DNA of 64,000 nucleotides. It comes from Selenomonas sp963528755. GTDB taxonomy: Bacteria; Bacillota; Negativicutes; Selenomonadales; Selenomonadaceae. The translations under genes and the position numbers were made by a program. The notes below the pieces were generated by a model. The model saw nothing but the letters and a program-made list of their open reading frames with translations, had not been told where the DNA came from and made no database searches. The stretch spans positions 1 to 64,000 of the forward strand of contig NZ_CAURXA010000002.1 of assembly GCF_963528755.1 (NCBI RefSeq), in the 5' to 3' direction. Of this stretch, positions 38,523-46,760 are shown piece after piece (the stretch's first letter is position 1; each line of letters opens with the position of its first letter).

Positions 38523-39848
38523 TCATCTATACTTCTTATATTTCTGCTCCAATTCCTGCTGCTTCTTAATCGTGGCAATCTGCGTCTCCAAAGCAGCAAT
38601 CTGGCTCTTGTACTCCGCCTCGGTCTTCGTATTTCCTCCGCTGATGACACTTCCTTTCTTAGCTGCAGCAAGTTTGCGACGCAGCCCTTGAATGCGATCA
38701 CGAAGGATATCGATCTGTGCATCAAAATAACTTCTGCCGCTCCGTTCATTGGCTCCCGTCAGATACGGAACTTCCGCATCACTCTTATCGAACAGCTCGT
38801 CAGCAAATTCACTCAGTCTGCGATCCTTTATCCAATGGAGACTATTCTCCCAGAAGAAGTCCTTCACTGAACGATGATTCTCATACGTATCGGTCAAACC
38901 GCGATCATAGCGGAATTCATTCCAAAAATCAAGCGCTGTCTTTCCCTCTTCTAAAGAGTCATACCCCCCTTTGCTCGCGCTTACACTCGGCGGTTGACCC
39001 ACTGTGTTGTAAAGCCATCTTCTATGCTCTACAGAATCAATCAGCCCTCCTTTTGTGCCGCGCATCATCACCTGCCAATCGGCTTCCAACTGCTTATCTC
39101 CTGTTTGCAAGACAGCTTCATGAAGTTCATCAAACGTTGCATACTTCCCACGGACGGCATCTTCCCAGATATCGATATGCTCCTGATGCTTCGCCATAAA
39201 CTGAAACGTGGTATTTCCCATTTTACAAAGCTTATCGCCAAAATAGCGATAAATTGCCAGACTACCATTGCCACCACGCGTTGTAACCGTGACGCCCGTA
39301 TCCCGGCGCATCTTATCGGCAAATTCAAACATATCTTCATCGTAGACATCGAATTTCCGATAGGCTTTCTCCCAACGATACGCCTCTGCCGCCGCCATCA
39401 ACTCGTCGACATCCTTCTGGCTTTTCGTGCCCCCCTGACCCATCATCTTGCTGTAGGCGCTCGAAAGCTGAAAATCATCCCAAAATTCCCGTGCATAGGA
39501 AAGATTCTTCGCATACTCATCATGTCCAGCGTAGTGAGCAAACGAACGATGACAAATATACGATTCATGGAGAATATAGTCATCCGCCAAAGCAGTGCGA
39601 TAATACGTCTGTTGTGCCTGCCCATAGACACGATTAGCGACAGCAAGAGCATCATCAAATGTATCGTAGAGCTTGTCCCAACCAAGCTCTACCGTGCAGG
39701 CAGGAGTTTTCTGATGTGTTGAACGCACGCTGGCGCGCAGGCGCGGATCGTCCGCGACCCAGTATGAGGTTTTTCCCGTCTGCATATTACAAGACCAGCG
39801 AACTCGTGTATATGCCTGTTTCCATGCCCCCACATCAAAGCAAGTCAT
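38523..39848 (-). CDS. Orphan protein of unknown function, AT-rich
   Basis: 441 aa. No family recognised. It is rich in Trp, Tyr, Phe, His and Asp, has no signal peptide or membrane span, and ends in a coiled coil (about 370-441) with a Gly/Ser break (SVISGGN). Base composition is clearly more AT-rich than all neighbours, suggesting recent acquisition. The ATG at 39848 follows GGGAGGG by 7 nt. It is a single-gene unit with its own terminator and a possible sigma-28-like promoter, bordered on one side by a family-2 repeat. A secreted or injected effector, or a structural head-type protein, are guesses I cannot support. Confidence 0.8.
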   Translation of the reverse strand: MTCFDVGAWKQAYTRVRWSCNMQTGKTSYWVADDPRLRASVRSTHQKTPACTVELGWDKLYDTFDDALAVANRVYGQAQQTYYRTALADDYILHESYICHRSFAHYAGHDEYAKNLSYAREFWDDFQLSSAYSKMMGQGGTKSQKDVDELMAAAEAYRWEKAYRKFDVYDEDMFEFADKMRRDTGVTVTTRGGNGSLAIYRYFGDKLCKMGNTTFQFMAKHQEHIDIWEDAVRGKYATFDELHEAVLQTGDKQLEADWQVMMRGTKGGLIDSVEHRRWLYNTVGQPPSVSASKGGYDSLEEGKTALDFWNEFRYDRGLTDTYENHRSVKDFFWENSLHWIKDRRLSEFADELFDKSDAEVPYLTGANERSGRSYFDAQIDILRDRIQGLRRKLAAAKKGSVISGGNTKTEAEYKSQIAALETQIATIKKQQELEQKYKKYR

Positions 39849-39887
39849 GTCAATTCCCTCCCTGGCAATCAAACCCTTTCGTCTTTT

Positions 39888-39913
39888 TTATCGAATAATC
39901 TCTTTTTTCTTAA
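39888..39913 (-). promoter_or_regulatory. Possible sigma-28-like promoter of the orphan gene
   Basis: On the minus strand TTAA, 14 bp, TTCGATAA, versus TAAA-N15-GCCGATAA. Six of eight -10 positions match. A sigma-A -10 (TATAAT) about 40 bp further upstream is an alternative. Confidence 0.35.
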
Positions 39914-39950
39914 ACACACCTATTATTATAAGCCGAGAAACGGAAAATAC

Positions 39951-40021
39951 TGGAAGGCGCTGACAAGTTCAGCACCCATCTTCGCACATCCGCGCTGTCC
40001 TCTCGTCGTCAACAGCTCCTT
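39951..40021 (+). repeat. Palindromic repeat family 2, full copy
   Basis: Left end GGAAGGCGCTGACAAGTTC, then AGCACCCATCTTCGCACATC; right end GTCGTCAACAGCTCCTT. The ends are imperfect inverted repeats. About 70 bp, aligned with the copy at 43878-43946. Confidence 0.75.
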
Positions 40022-40058
40022 GATATAGCCCCTCGTCCGCAATGCAGCGCACCACGTC

Positions 40059-40090
40059 AAAAGCCCTTCCGCCGATGCGGAAGGGCTTTT
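40059..40090 (-). terminator. Terminator after guaB
   Basis: AAAAGCCCTTCCGC / GCGGAAGGGCTTTT, a perfect stem with T runs on both strands, 24 bp past the guaB stop. Confidence 0.9.
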
Positions 40091-40113
40091 GCCATGCTGT
40101 TTATCGCAAAAAA

Positions 40114-41616
40114 TCAATCGCGTCCGAACTTGTCCTTCAGGATAACGTCGTGCGAGCCGCCCTCGACGATGCTCGTCGAGGATACGAGCGTGATCTTCGC
40201 TTTGTCGCGCAGTTCACTGAGGTTGAGCGCACCGCAGTTGCACATCGTCGAGCGGATCTTGCTCAGCGAGATGTGGATGTTGTCGCGCAGGGAACCGGCA
40301 TAGGGAACGTAAGAGTCGACGCCCTCTTCAAACGACAGCTTGCGGTCGCCGCCGAGGTCGTAGCGCTGCCAGTTGCGCGCGCGGTTCGAGCCTTCGCCCC
40401 AATATTCCTTGTAGTAGGTGCCGTTGACCTTGACCTTGTCCGTCGGGCTCTCGTCGAAGCGCGAGAAGTAGCGGCCGAGCATCATGAAGTCCGCGCCCAT
40501 CGCCAGGGCGAGCGTCATGTGGTAGTCGTGCACAATGCCGCCGTCCGAGCAGACGGGGATGTAGACGCCCGTCTCCTTGAAATATTCGTCACGCGCGCGG
40601 CAGACGTCGATGACCGCCGTAGCTTGACCGCGGCCGATCCCCTTCGTCTCGCGCGTGATGCAGATCGAGCCGCCGCCAATGCCAACCTTGACGAAGTCCG
40701 CGCCCGCGTCCGCGAGGAAGCGGAAGCCTTCGCCGTCAACGACGTTGCCCGCACCGACCTTGACATCCTCGCCGAACTCCTTATGGATGTACTCAAGCGT
40801 CTTCTTCTGCCACTCCGAATATCCCTCGGAAGAGTCGATGCAAAGGACGTCCGCGCCCGCCTCAAGGAGCGCCGGCACGCGCTCGGTATAGTCGCGCGTG
40901 TTGATGCCCGCGCCGACGATGTAGCGCTTGCGCTCGTCGATCAGCTCAAGCTCATTCTCCTTGTTGTCCGTATAGTCCTTGCGGAACACCATGTAGCGCA
41001 GACGCTGGTTCTCGTCAATGAGCGGCAGCATGTTGAGCTTGTGCTCCCAGATGAGATCGTTCGCCTGCGGCAGCGTGAGATTCGCATCCGCGTAAATGAG
41101 GCGTTCGAACGGCGTCATGAAATCCTTGACGGGCGTGTCGAAGCTCATGCGCGTCACGCGGTAGTCGCGGCTCGTGACAATGCCGACGAGCTTGCCGTTC
41201 GGCGTGCCGTCCTCCGTGACCGCCATCGTCGAATGTCCCGTCGCGTCCTTGAGCGCCAAGACCTCGCCGAGCGTCGTCGTCGGCTTGATGTTCGAATCGC
41301 TGCTCACGAATCCTGACTTGTAGTTCTTGACGCGCGAGATCATCGCCGCTTCCTGTTCGGGCGTCTGCGAACCGTAAATGAAGGAAACGCCGCCCTCGCG
41401 CGCCAAAGCGATCGCCATCGTGTCGTTCGATACCGCCTGCATGATCGCCGAGGTCATCGGAATGTTCATCTTGATTTTCGGCTCTTCTCCGCGACGGAAC
41501 TTCACGAGCGGCGTCTGAAGCGAGACATTCGCCGGAACGCACTGCTCCGAGGAGTACCCGGGCACGAGCAAGTATTCACCAAAGGTATGCGACGGCTCTG
41601 TGAAATAATATGCCAT
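40114..41616 (-). CDS. guaB: Inosine-5'-monophosphate dehydrogenase
   Basis: 500 aa. Oxidises IMP to XMP, the committed step to GMP. A TIM-barrel interrupted by two CBS domains (about 95-230). The catalytic cysteine lies in GIGGGSICITRE; most bacterial enzymes read GIGPGSICTTR, so this belongs to a divergent subclass with GRYFSRFDESP in the flap region. It lies 24 bp after glmS and probably shares its ribozyme-controlled message. Confidence 0.95.
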   Translation of the reverse strand: MAYYFTEPSHTFGEYLLVPGYSSEQCVPANVSLQTPLVKFRRGEEPKIKMNIPMTSAIMQAVSNDTMAIALAREGGVSFIYGSQTPEQEAAMISRVKNYKSGFVSSDSNIKPTTTLGEVLALKDATGHSTMAVTEDGTPNGKLVGIVTSRDYRVTRMSFDTPVKDFMTPFERLIYADANLTLPQANDLIWEHKLNMLPLIDENQRLRYMVFRKDYTDNKENELELIDERKRYIVGAGINTRDYTERVPALLEAGADVLCIDSSEGYSEWQKKTLEYIHKEFGEDVKVGAGNVVDGEGFRFLADAGADFVKVGIGGGSICITRETKGIGRGQATAVIDVCRARDEYFKETGVYIPVCSDGGIVHDYHMTLALAMGADFMMLGRYFSRFDESPTDKVKVNGTYYKEYWGEGSNRARNWQRYDLGGDRKLSFEEGVDSYVPYAGSLRDNIHISLSKIRSTMCNCGALNLSELRDKAKITLVSSTSIVEGGSHDVILKDKFGRD

Positions 41617-41640
41617 TTTAACCCCTCATTTCTTCTAGCA

Positions 41641-43470
41641 TCATTCGACCGTGACGGACTTCGCGAGGTTGCGCGGCTTGTCCACATCGCAGCCGCGCGT
41701 GATAGCGGCGAAGTAGGCGAGCAGCTGCAGCGGCACGACCGTCAAGAGAGGAATCAGAAGTTCATCCGTCTCGGGCACATGGATGACGTGATCGACGTAC
41801 TTTTCGAGTTCCGTATCGCCCTCGGCGGCGATGCCGATGACAACGGCGTCACGCGCCTTGACTTCCTTGATGTTCGACAAGGTCTTCTCGTAGACGCTCT
41901 TCTGCGTCGCGAGCGCGATGACGGGCACGCCCTCGACGATGAGCGCGAGCGTGCCGTGCTTGAGCTCGCCCGCCGCATAGGCCTCAGCGTGAATGTAGGA
42001 AATCTCCTTGAGCTTCAGCGAGCCTTCAAGCGCCACATGATAGTCGAGACCGCGTCCAATGAAGAAGACGTCCTCGTTGAAGCCGTACTGCTTCGCAAAG
42101 GTCTTGATCGGCTCGACGTCGCTCAGCGTCTCGCTGATCTGCGCGGGAATCTTCGTAAGTCCCTCGATCAAAGCCTCGCTGCGCTCCTTCGCGAGCGTTC
42201 CCTTGAGGTCTGCCATGTAGACGGCGAGCATGAACATCAAGATGAGCTGCGTCGTATACGCCTTCGTCGAGGCAACAGCGATCTCCGGTCCCGCCCAAGT
42301 GTAAAGCACCTGCGCGGCCTCACGCGCGATGGACGAGCCGACGACGTTCGTGACGGCGAGGCTCTTCGCGCCCAGACGCTTGGCTTCCTTCAAAGCGGCA
42401 AGCGTGTCGCTCGTCTCGCCCGACTGGCTGACGACAATCATCAAGGTGTTCTCGTCGATAATCGGCGAGCGGTAGCGGAATTCCGATGCAACGTCAACCT
42501 CGACGGGGATGCGTGCGAGCTTCTCGATGTAGTACTTGCCGACAAGACCCGCATGATACGCTGTGCCGCAGGCAACGATGTAAACCTTATTGAACGAGTC
42601 GAGGAATTCGCGGCTCCAGCGCAGTTCATCCATGACGATATGCTTGCCGTCCTTGGAGATGCGCGGCGACATCGTGTCGCGTACGGCCTTCGGCTGCTCG
42701 TGAATCTCCTTGAGCATGAAGTGCTCGTAGCCGCCCTTTTCCGCCGCCTCGGCATTCCAGTTGACCTCGAAGACCTTCTTCGTCACAACTTCGCCGCGGC
42801 GATTCGTGATATGCACGCCGTCCGCCTTGACGACCGCCATCTCACCGTCATTGACGATGTAGGTGCGCCGCGTGCGCGCGATGATCGCGGGGATGTCGGA
42901 CGCGATGAAATTCTCCCCTTCGCCGAGACCGATGACAAGCGGATTATCCTGCTTCGTGCAGATCAGGCGATCGGGATGCTCGCGCGACATGAATACGAGA
43001 GCGTAAGAGCCTTCGATGCGCGAAAGCACCTCGCGCACCGAGGCCTCGAAGTCGCCGTTGTAGACCTCCTCCAACAGGTGTGCGACGACCTCTGTATCCG
43101 TCTCCGACTTGAAGGAATGACCTTTTTCAATCAAATCTTCCTTCAGCGACATATAGTTTTCGATGATGCCGTTGTGCACAACGGCAAAATTGCCCGCGCA
43201 GTCCGTATGCGGATGTGCGTTGCTGTCCGACGGACGTCCATGCGTCGCCCAACGCGTATGACCGATGCCAATATGACCTGCCGGCTCATTTCCTTCGATG
43301 ATTCGCTTGAGTTCAGCAAGACGACCCACGCATTTTTCCACGCGGATCTTCGCGTCATTCAAGACGGCGATGCCCGACGAATCATAGCCGCGATACTCAA
43401 GCTTCGTCAGCCCCTCGATGAGAAACGGCGTCGCCTGACGCTTGCCGACATAACCAACGATTCCACACAT
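41641..43470 (-). CDS. glmS: Glutamine:fructose-6-phosphate aminotransferase
   Basis: 609 aa. Makes glucosamine 6-phosphate for peptidoglycan and LPS. The N-terminal glutaminase nucleophile is C2 (MCGIVGYVG), which fixes the start at 43470 (after GGGAGG) rather than the in-frame TTG at 43476. Two SIS isomerase domains follow (SQSGETSDT, ASTKAYT), ending in the conserved KSVTVE tail. Preceded by a glmS ribozyme and promoter. Confidence 0.98.
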   Translation of the reverse strand: MCGIVGYVGKRQATPFLIEGLTKLEYRGYDSSGIAVLNDAKIRVEKCVGRLAELKRIIEGNEPAGHIGIGHTRWATHGRPSDSNAHPHTDCAGNFAVVHNGIIENYMSLKEDLIEKGHSFKSETDTEVVAHLLEEVYNGDFEASVREVLSRIEGSYALVFMSREHPDRLICTKQDNPLVIGLGEGENFIASDIPAIIARTRRTYIVNDGEMAVVKADGVHITNRRGEVVTKKVFEVNWNAEAAEKGGYEHFMLKEIHEQPKAVRDTMSPRISKDGKHIVMDELRWSREFLDSFNKVYIVACGTAYHAGLVGKYYIEKLARIPVEVDVASEFRYRSPIIDENTLMIVVSQSGETSDTLAALKEAKRLGAKSLAVTNVVGSSIAREAAQVLYTWAGPEIAVASTKAYTTQLILMFMLAVYMADLKGTLAKERSEALIEGLTKIPAQISETLSDVEPIKTFAKQYGFNEDVFFIGRGLDYHVALEGSLKLKEISYIHAEAYAAGELKHGTLALIVEGVPVIALATQKSVYEKTLSNIKEVKARDAVVIGIAAEGDTELEKYVDHVIHVPETDELLIPLLTVVPLQLLAYFAAITRGCDVDKPRNLAKSVTVE

Positions 43471-43544
43471 AGGCAAAAACCTCCCAAGTTTCCGGCAGGC
43501 AAACCGCCTGCCATTCCATATTCATTTCTGTTCCTGCCCATCTT

Positions 43545-43679
43545 ATGAACTGCCTTGTCCCCCTCGTCACCAAGGGGCTTTGCAGCTTTTTACGACCGAT
43601 GCAGCCGAGAGGCATCCGCTGAATGTTCGACAACCTCTTCCTCGTCCCCTTGCAGTACGCTCCTGCAAGGTCTCGCGCT
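43545..43679 (-). ncRNA. glmS ribozyme (GlcN6P-activated)
   Basis: On the minus strand the self-cleavage site lies between A 43679 and G 43678 of AGCGCGAGA. Then come P2 (CCTTGCA/TGCAAGG), the conserved core GGGACGAGG, GGTTGTCGAACATTCAGCGG and ATGCCTCTCGGC, and the P3-P4 region with AAAGCCCCTTGGTGACGAGG. These match the Bacillus ribozyme in order and spacing. Glucosamine 6-phosphate binding triggers cleavage and mRNA decay, giving feedback on glmS and probably guaB. Confidence 0.94.
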
Positions 43680-43801
43680 AAGGCATGCGCCTTTTCCCGT
43701 TCTCCCATGCTCCTTCCCATCACCGCAGCCGACAGGCAGACCGCTCATATTCAGCGCATGAAAGCATTTTTTCCATGCACCGCATGATGTATATTTTTGC
43801 T

Positions 43802-43830
43802 ATTTTAGTTTATCTTCCCTGATTTGTCAA
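43802..43830 (-). promoter_or_regulatory. Sigma-A promoter of glmS-guaB
   Basis: On the minus strand -35 TTGACA (43825-43830), 17-bp spacer, -10 TAAAAT (43802-43807). Transcription would start about 115 nt before the ribozyme cleavage site. Confidence 0.8.
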
Positions 43831-43877
43831 TAGGATTCACGCGCCCTCTTTCGCCGCTCGTGGTGCACCGTTTCTAT

Positions 43878-43946
43878 AGGAATCACTGATAAATTCAGCC
43901 ACCCATCTTCGCAAATCTGGGCGACCTCGTTTTATCAACGCTTCCT
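43878..43946 (+). repeat. Palindromic repeat family 2, full copy
   Basis: About 69 bp. AGGAATCACTGATAAATTC at the left and TTTTATCAACGCTTCCT at the right are imperfect terminal inverted repeats; the middle reads AGCCACCCATCTTCGCAAAT. Best-preserved family-2 copy. Confidence 0.8.
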
Positions 43947-43965
43947 TTACATTTCATGAGGAACG

Positions 43966-43994
43966 TAGACAAAACATCTGCCTCCCTTTATAAT
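43966..43994 (+). promoter_or_regulatory. Sigma-A promoter of the Bax-inhibitor gene
   Basis: -35 TAGACA (43966-43971), 17-bp spacer, -10 TATAAT (43989-43994), giving a leader of about 55 nt. Confidence 0.8.
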
Positions 43995-44055
43995 AGAAGA
44001 AAGTCGCAGCTTGTCTGCGCCTTGGTTCATCAACTACAGCAAAGGAGCTGATCTC

Positions 44056-44772
44056 TTGAACAATCCCATGTTATCCAAAGTGAGCAGAGCAACGGACGCC
44101 GTCTTTTCGGGCGAAGCCGCAAGCTACAGCGGCATCGCCATAAAGAGCACGGGGCTTGTCCTCATCGTCGCGGCATCTGCCGTCATCACTTGGCTCACGG
44201 GCTATGCAACGCCGACGACGACGATGGTCACCGCCGTCATGGGGCTTATCACGGCCTTGATCGTTTCCTTCAAGCCCGGCACGGCAGGGCTTCTCGCGCC
44301 GCTCTATGCGATCCTTGAGGGCATGTGCCTCGCGTGCCTGTCCGTGACGGTCGCGTTCATCTCGCCGAGCATACTCGTCAATGCCGTCATGCTGACCTTC
44401 GGCATCGCCATCGCCGCCGGACTCGTCTACGCGCGCGGCCTCGTGACGGTCAACTCGAAGTTCATGCGTATCACGATGATCGCTCTGACGGGCGTCGTCC
44501 TCACGTACATCGCGGAAATGGTGCTCGGCTTCTTCGGCATCCACTTCCCCATGCTGCACGACGGTGGCATCGTCGCCATCGCCATCGAACTCGTCATCAT
44601 CGGCGTCGCGACGCTGTGCCTCTTCATGGACTACGAGCTCATCAACCGCAGCGTGCAGGAAGGTCTGCCGAAAGACTACGAATGGTACTGCGCCTTCTCG
44701 CTGCTCGTGACGCTTATCTGGCTCTACGTTGAGATTCTCGATTTGCTGCGTATGCTGTCGGGAAGAGACTGA
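44056..44772 (+). CDS. Bax inhibitor-1/YccA family membrane protein
   Basis: 238 aa, seven predicted membrane helices. The family forms pH-sensitive calcium leak channels or protease-interacting proteins (YccA binds FtsH). The C-terminal EWYCAFSLLVTLIWLYVEIL segment with an acidic residue in the last helix fits. The TTG start at 44056 follows AAAGGAG by 8 nt; longer frames upstream would overlap the promoter region. Single-gene unit. Confidence 0.9.
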   Translation: MNNPMLSKVSRATDAVFSGEAASYSGIAIKSTGLVLIVAASAVITWLTGYATPTTTMVTAVMGLITALIVSFKPGTAGLLAPLYAILEGMCLACLSVTVAFISPSILVNAVMLTFGIAIAAGLVYARGLVTVNSKFMRITMIALTGVVLTYIAEMVLGFFGIHFPMLHDGGIVAIAIELVIIGVATLCLFMDYELINRSVQEGLPKDYEWYCAFSLLVTLIWLYVEILDLLRMLSGRD

Positions 44773-44838
44773 AATCAAAGCCTTGCACCAAAAGATGCCC
44801 AATTTGAATTGAAAAACATCATCAACCATCGGCGATGC

Positions 44839-44881
44839 AATAAAAATCCCGCGCACCTCAAAAGTGCGCGGGATTTTTATT
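44839..44881. terminator. Bidirectional terminator between the Bax-inhibitor gene and moaC
   Basis: AATAAAAATCCCGCGCAC and GTGCGCGGGATTTTTATT, a perfect 18-bp inverted repeat with T runs both ways. It closes the 14-kb nar-moco operon. Confidence 0.93.
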
Positions 44882-44900
44882 GCCGTTTGCTGATTTTCCA

Positions 44901-45377
44901 TCAGCGCCGAAAATCGCCGCTCTTGCCGCCGCTCTTGGCGTCTAGGTGCAGCGCGGTGATTTCCATGCGCTTGTCGAGCGCCTTGCACATGTCGTAGATC
45001 GTCAAGAGCGCGACGCTCACAGCGTGTAGCGCTTCCATCTCGACGCCCGTGACGCCGCGCGTCTTGACCTCGGCACGCGCTTCGACCGCAGATGCTTCGG
45101 GCAGAAGCCCAAAGTCGATGCTCACGCGCGTCAGCGGCAGCGGATGGCACAGCGGGATCGCGTCGCTCGTCTTCTTCGCCGCCATGATGCCGGCGATGCG
45201 CGCGACGCCGAGGACGTCGCCCTTCTTTGCCGTTCCGCTCCCAATCGCCTCGTAGACGGCGGGGCTTACGAGGATGCGGCCGCTCGCACGCGCGATGCGT
45301 TCCGTTTCCTTCTTTTCGCTGACATCGACCATGTGCGCGTTGCCCGCCGCATCAAAATGCGTCAATTCGTTTACCAT
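44901..45377 (-). CDS. moaC: Cyclic pyranopterin monophosphate synthase
   Basis: 158 aa. Converts the MoaA product to cyclic pyranopterin monophosphate. The active-site block KKGDVLGVARIAGIMAAKKT and the PLCHPLPL histidine motif are intact; the conserved GVEMEALHA block follows. The ATG at 45377 follows GAGGTG. Last gene of the nar-moco operon, 15 bp after narK. Confidence 0.96.
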   Translation of the reverse strand: MVNELTHFDAAGNAHMVDVSEKKETERIARASGRILVSPAVYEAIGSGTAKKGDVLGVARIAGIMAAKKTSDAIPLCHPLPLTRVSIDFGLLPEASAVEARAEVKTRGVTGVEMEALHAVSVALLTIYDMCKALDKRMEITALHLDAKSGGKSGDFRR

Positions 45378-45392
45378 GAAACGCACCTCATC

Positions 45393-46733
45393 CTAGCAAC
45401 GGATTCCCGAACCCTTGCGGTCGTAGAAGTACCATGTGATGACGATGGTGCTGACCGTGAACGCGATGAGGATGTAGAAGGCGGGAGCGACGACGCCGTA
45501 GTTCGCGTAGGCGAAGCCGAAGAGCTTCGGGATGAAGAACGCGCCGTAGGCTCCGATCGCCGCCGTGAAGCCCGTGACGAGCGAGGAGTGGAACGGATTG
45601 TTGAAGATGTAAGGAATCATGCGGAAGGAAGCGCCGTTGATGAAACCCGTCGTCAAGAAGAGCAGCAGGAATGCGCCGAAGAACACAGGGAAGCGATGCG
45701 CCTCCACGCCGAAGAGCACGAGGAAGCTCGCGCCGAGCATGACGAAGAGCGAGATGAGCGTGACGCGCGAACCGCTGTTCATCTTGTCTGCCAGAAGACC
45801 GCCGACGGGACGGATGCCCGCGCCGATGAAGGGGCCGAGGAAAGCGGCGTAAGAAAAGGGCATCTCGGGGAACTCCTTCGCGACGAGCAGTCCGAGCGCC
45901 GCCGAAAAGCCAATGAAGGAGCCGAAGCCGCAGGTGTAGATCCAGCACATGAGCCACGTATGCTTGTTGCCGAAGATGGACATCATGCTCTTGGGGCTTT
46001 GCTTCGGCAGCGGCAGGTTGTCCATGAAGAGCCAGACGAGGACGAGCGTCAGCGCCGTCGGAATCGTCCAGAAGTAGCAGACATTCTGCACATACATCAT
46101 GCCGTCAGGACCCGGCACGCCCTCGCCGAAGAACGAGGAGAGATTCCAGCCCAAGAGGATCGGCGTCGTCAGATAGATGAGCGATACGCCGAGGTTGCCG
46201 ATGCCCGCATTGATGCCGAGCGCGAATCCCTTGTTCGCCTTGGGGAAGAAGAAGCCGATATTCGCCATCGAAGCGGAGAAGTTTGCGCCCGCGATGCCGA
46301 TGAAAGACACGAGAAGGACGAACGTCTCATACGACGTTGTGGGATCCTGCAGAGCGCGACCCAAGCCGAAGAGCGGCAGCAGAAGAAGCGCCGTCGTGAT
46401 GAAAGTGGAGTTCCTGCCGCCAATCAGCCCCGGCAGATACGTGTAAAACAGGCGTCCCGTCGCGCCGACAAGACCGGGCAGCGCCGCGAGCGTGAAAATC
46501 TGATCGTCCGAGAAGTTGAAGCCGATAAACTTGAGCTTCGCCGCGATCGTCGCCCAGAGCGTCCACGCAACGAAGCTCAGGACGAGCGCCCAAGTCGAGG
46601 TGTAGAGATTCTGCGTCGCGATACGCTTGCCATACTTCTCCCAAAAGCCCGCGTCCTCGGGATTCCAGCATGCAAGGATCTCCTTGCGCGATGGATTGGG
46701 ACCGAGATTCTTCCATGCCATTTCATCAGCCAT
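45393..46733 (-). CDS. narK: Nitrate/nitrite transporter NarK
   Basis: 446 aa, 12 helices, major facilitator nitrate-nitrite porter. The nitrate signature is GANFSASMANIGFFFPKANK followed by GFALGINAGIGNLGVS, with the conserved Gly/Asn pattern. It imports nitrate and/or exports nitrite. The ATG at 46733 follows GAGGAG. Within the nar-moco operon. Confidence 0.95.
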   Translation of the reverse strand: MADEMAWKNLGPNPSRKEILACWNPEDAGFWEKYGKRIATQNLYTSTWALVLSFVAWTLWATIAAKLKFIGFNFSDDQIFTLAALPGLVGATGRLFYTYLPGLIGGRNSTFITTALLLLPLFGLGRALQDPTTSYETFVLLVSFIGIAGANFSASMANIGFFFPKANKGFALGINAGIGNLGVSLIYLTTPILLGWNLSSFFGEGVPGPDGMMYVQNVCYFWTIPTALTLVLVWLFMDNLPLPKQSPKSMMSIFGNKHTWLMCWIYTCGFGSFIGFSAALGLLVAKEFPEMPFSYAAFLGPFIGAGIRPVGGLLADKMNSGSRVTLISLFVMLGASFLVLFGVEAHRFPVFFGAFLLLFLTTGFINGASFRMIPYIFNNPFHSSLVTGFTAAIGAYGAFFIPKLFGFAYANYGVVAPAFYILIAFTVSTIVITWYFYDRKGSGIRC

Positions 46734-46760
46734 TGATTCAACACTCCTCATGAAAACAAC

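Noticed and set aside
38523..39848. Orphan gene as part of a prophage
   Set aside because: No integrase, capsid, terminase or tail genes lie nearby; the AT-rich stretch covers a single gene.
41587..43548. 653-codon open frame opposite glmS
   Set aside because: Mirror of glmS and of part of the glmS ribozyme; no domain.
43397..43723. 108-codon minus-strand frame upstream of glmS
   Set aside because: Covers the glmS ribozyme and the glmS start; the RNA explains the conservation.
43991..44020. Further family-1 remnant (GTCTGCGCCTTGG) before the Bax-inhibitor gene
   Set aside because: Only 11-13 bases match and the rest does not align; chance similarity cannot be excluded.
45144..46736. 530-codon open frame opposite narK
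   Set aside because: Composition of Glu/Arg/Ala/Asp typical of the complement of a membrane protein gene; no motif.
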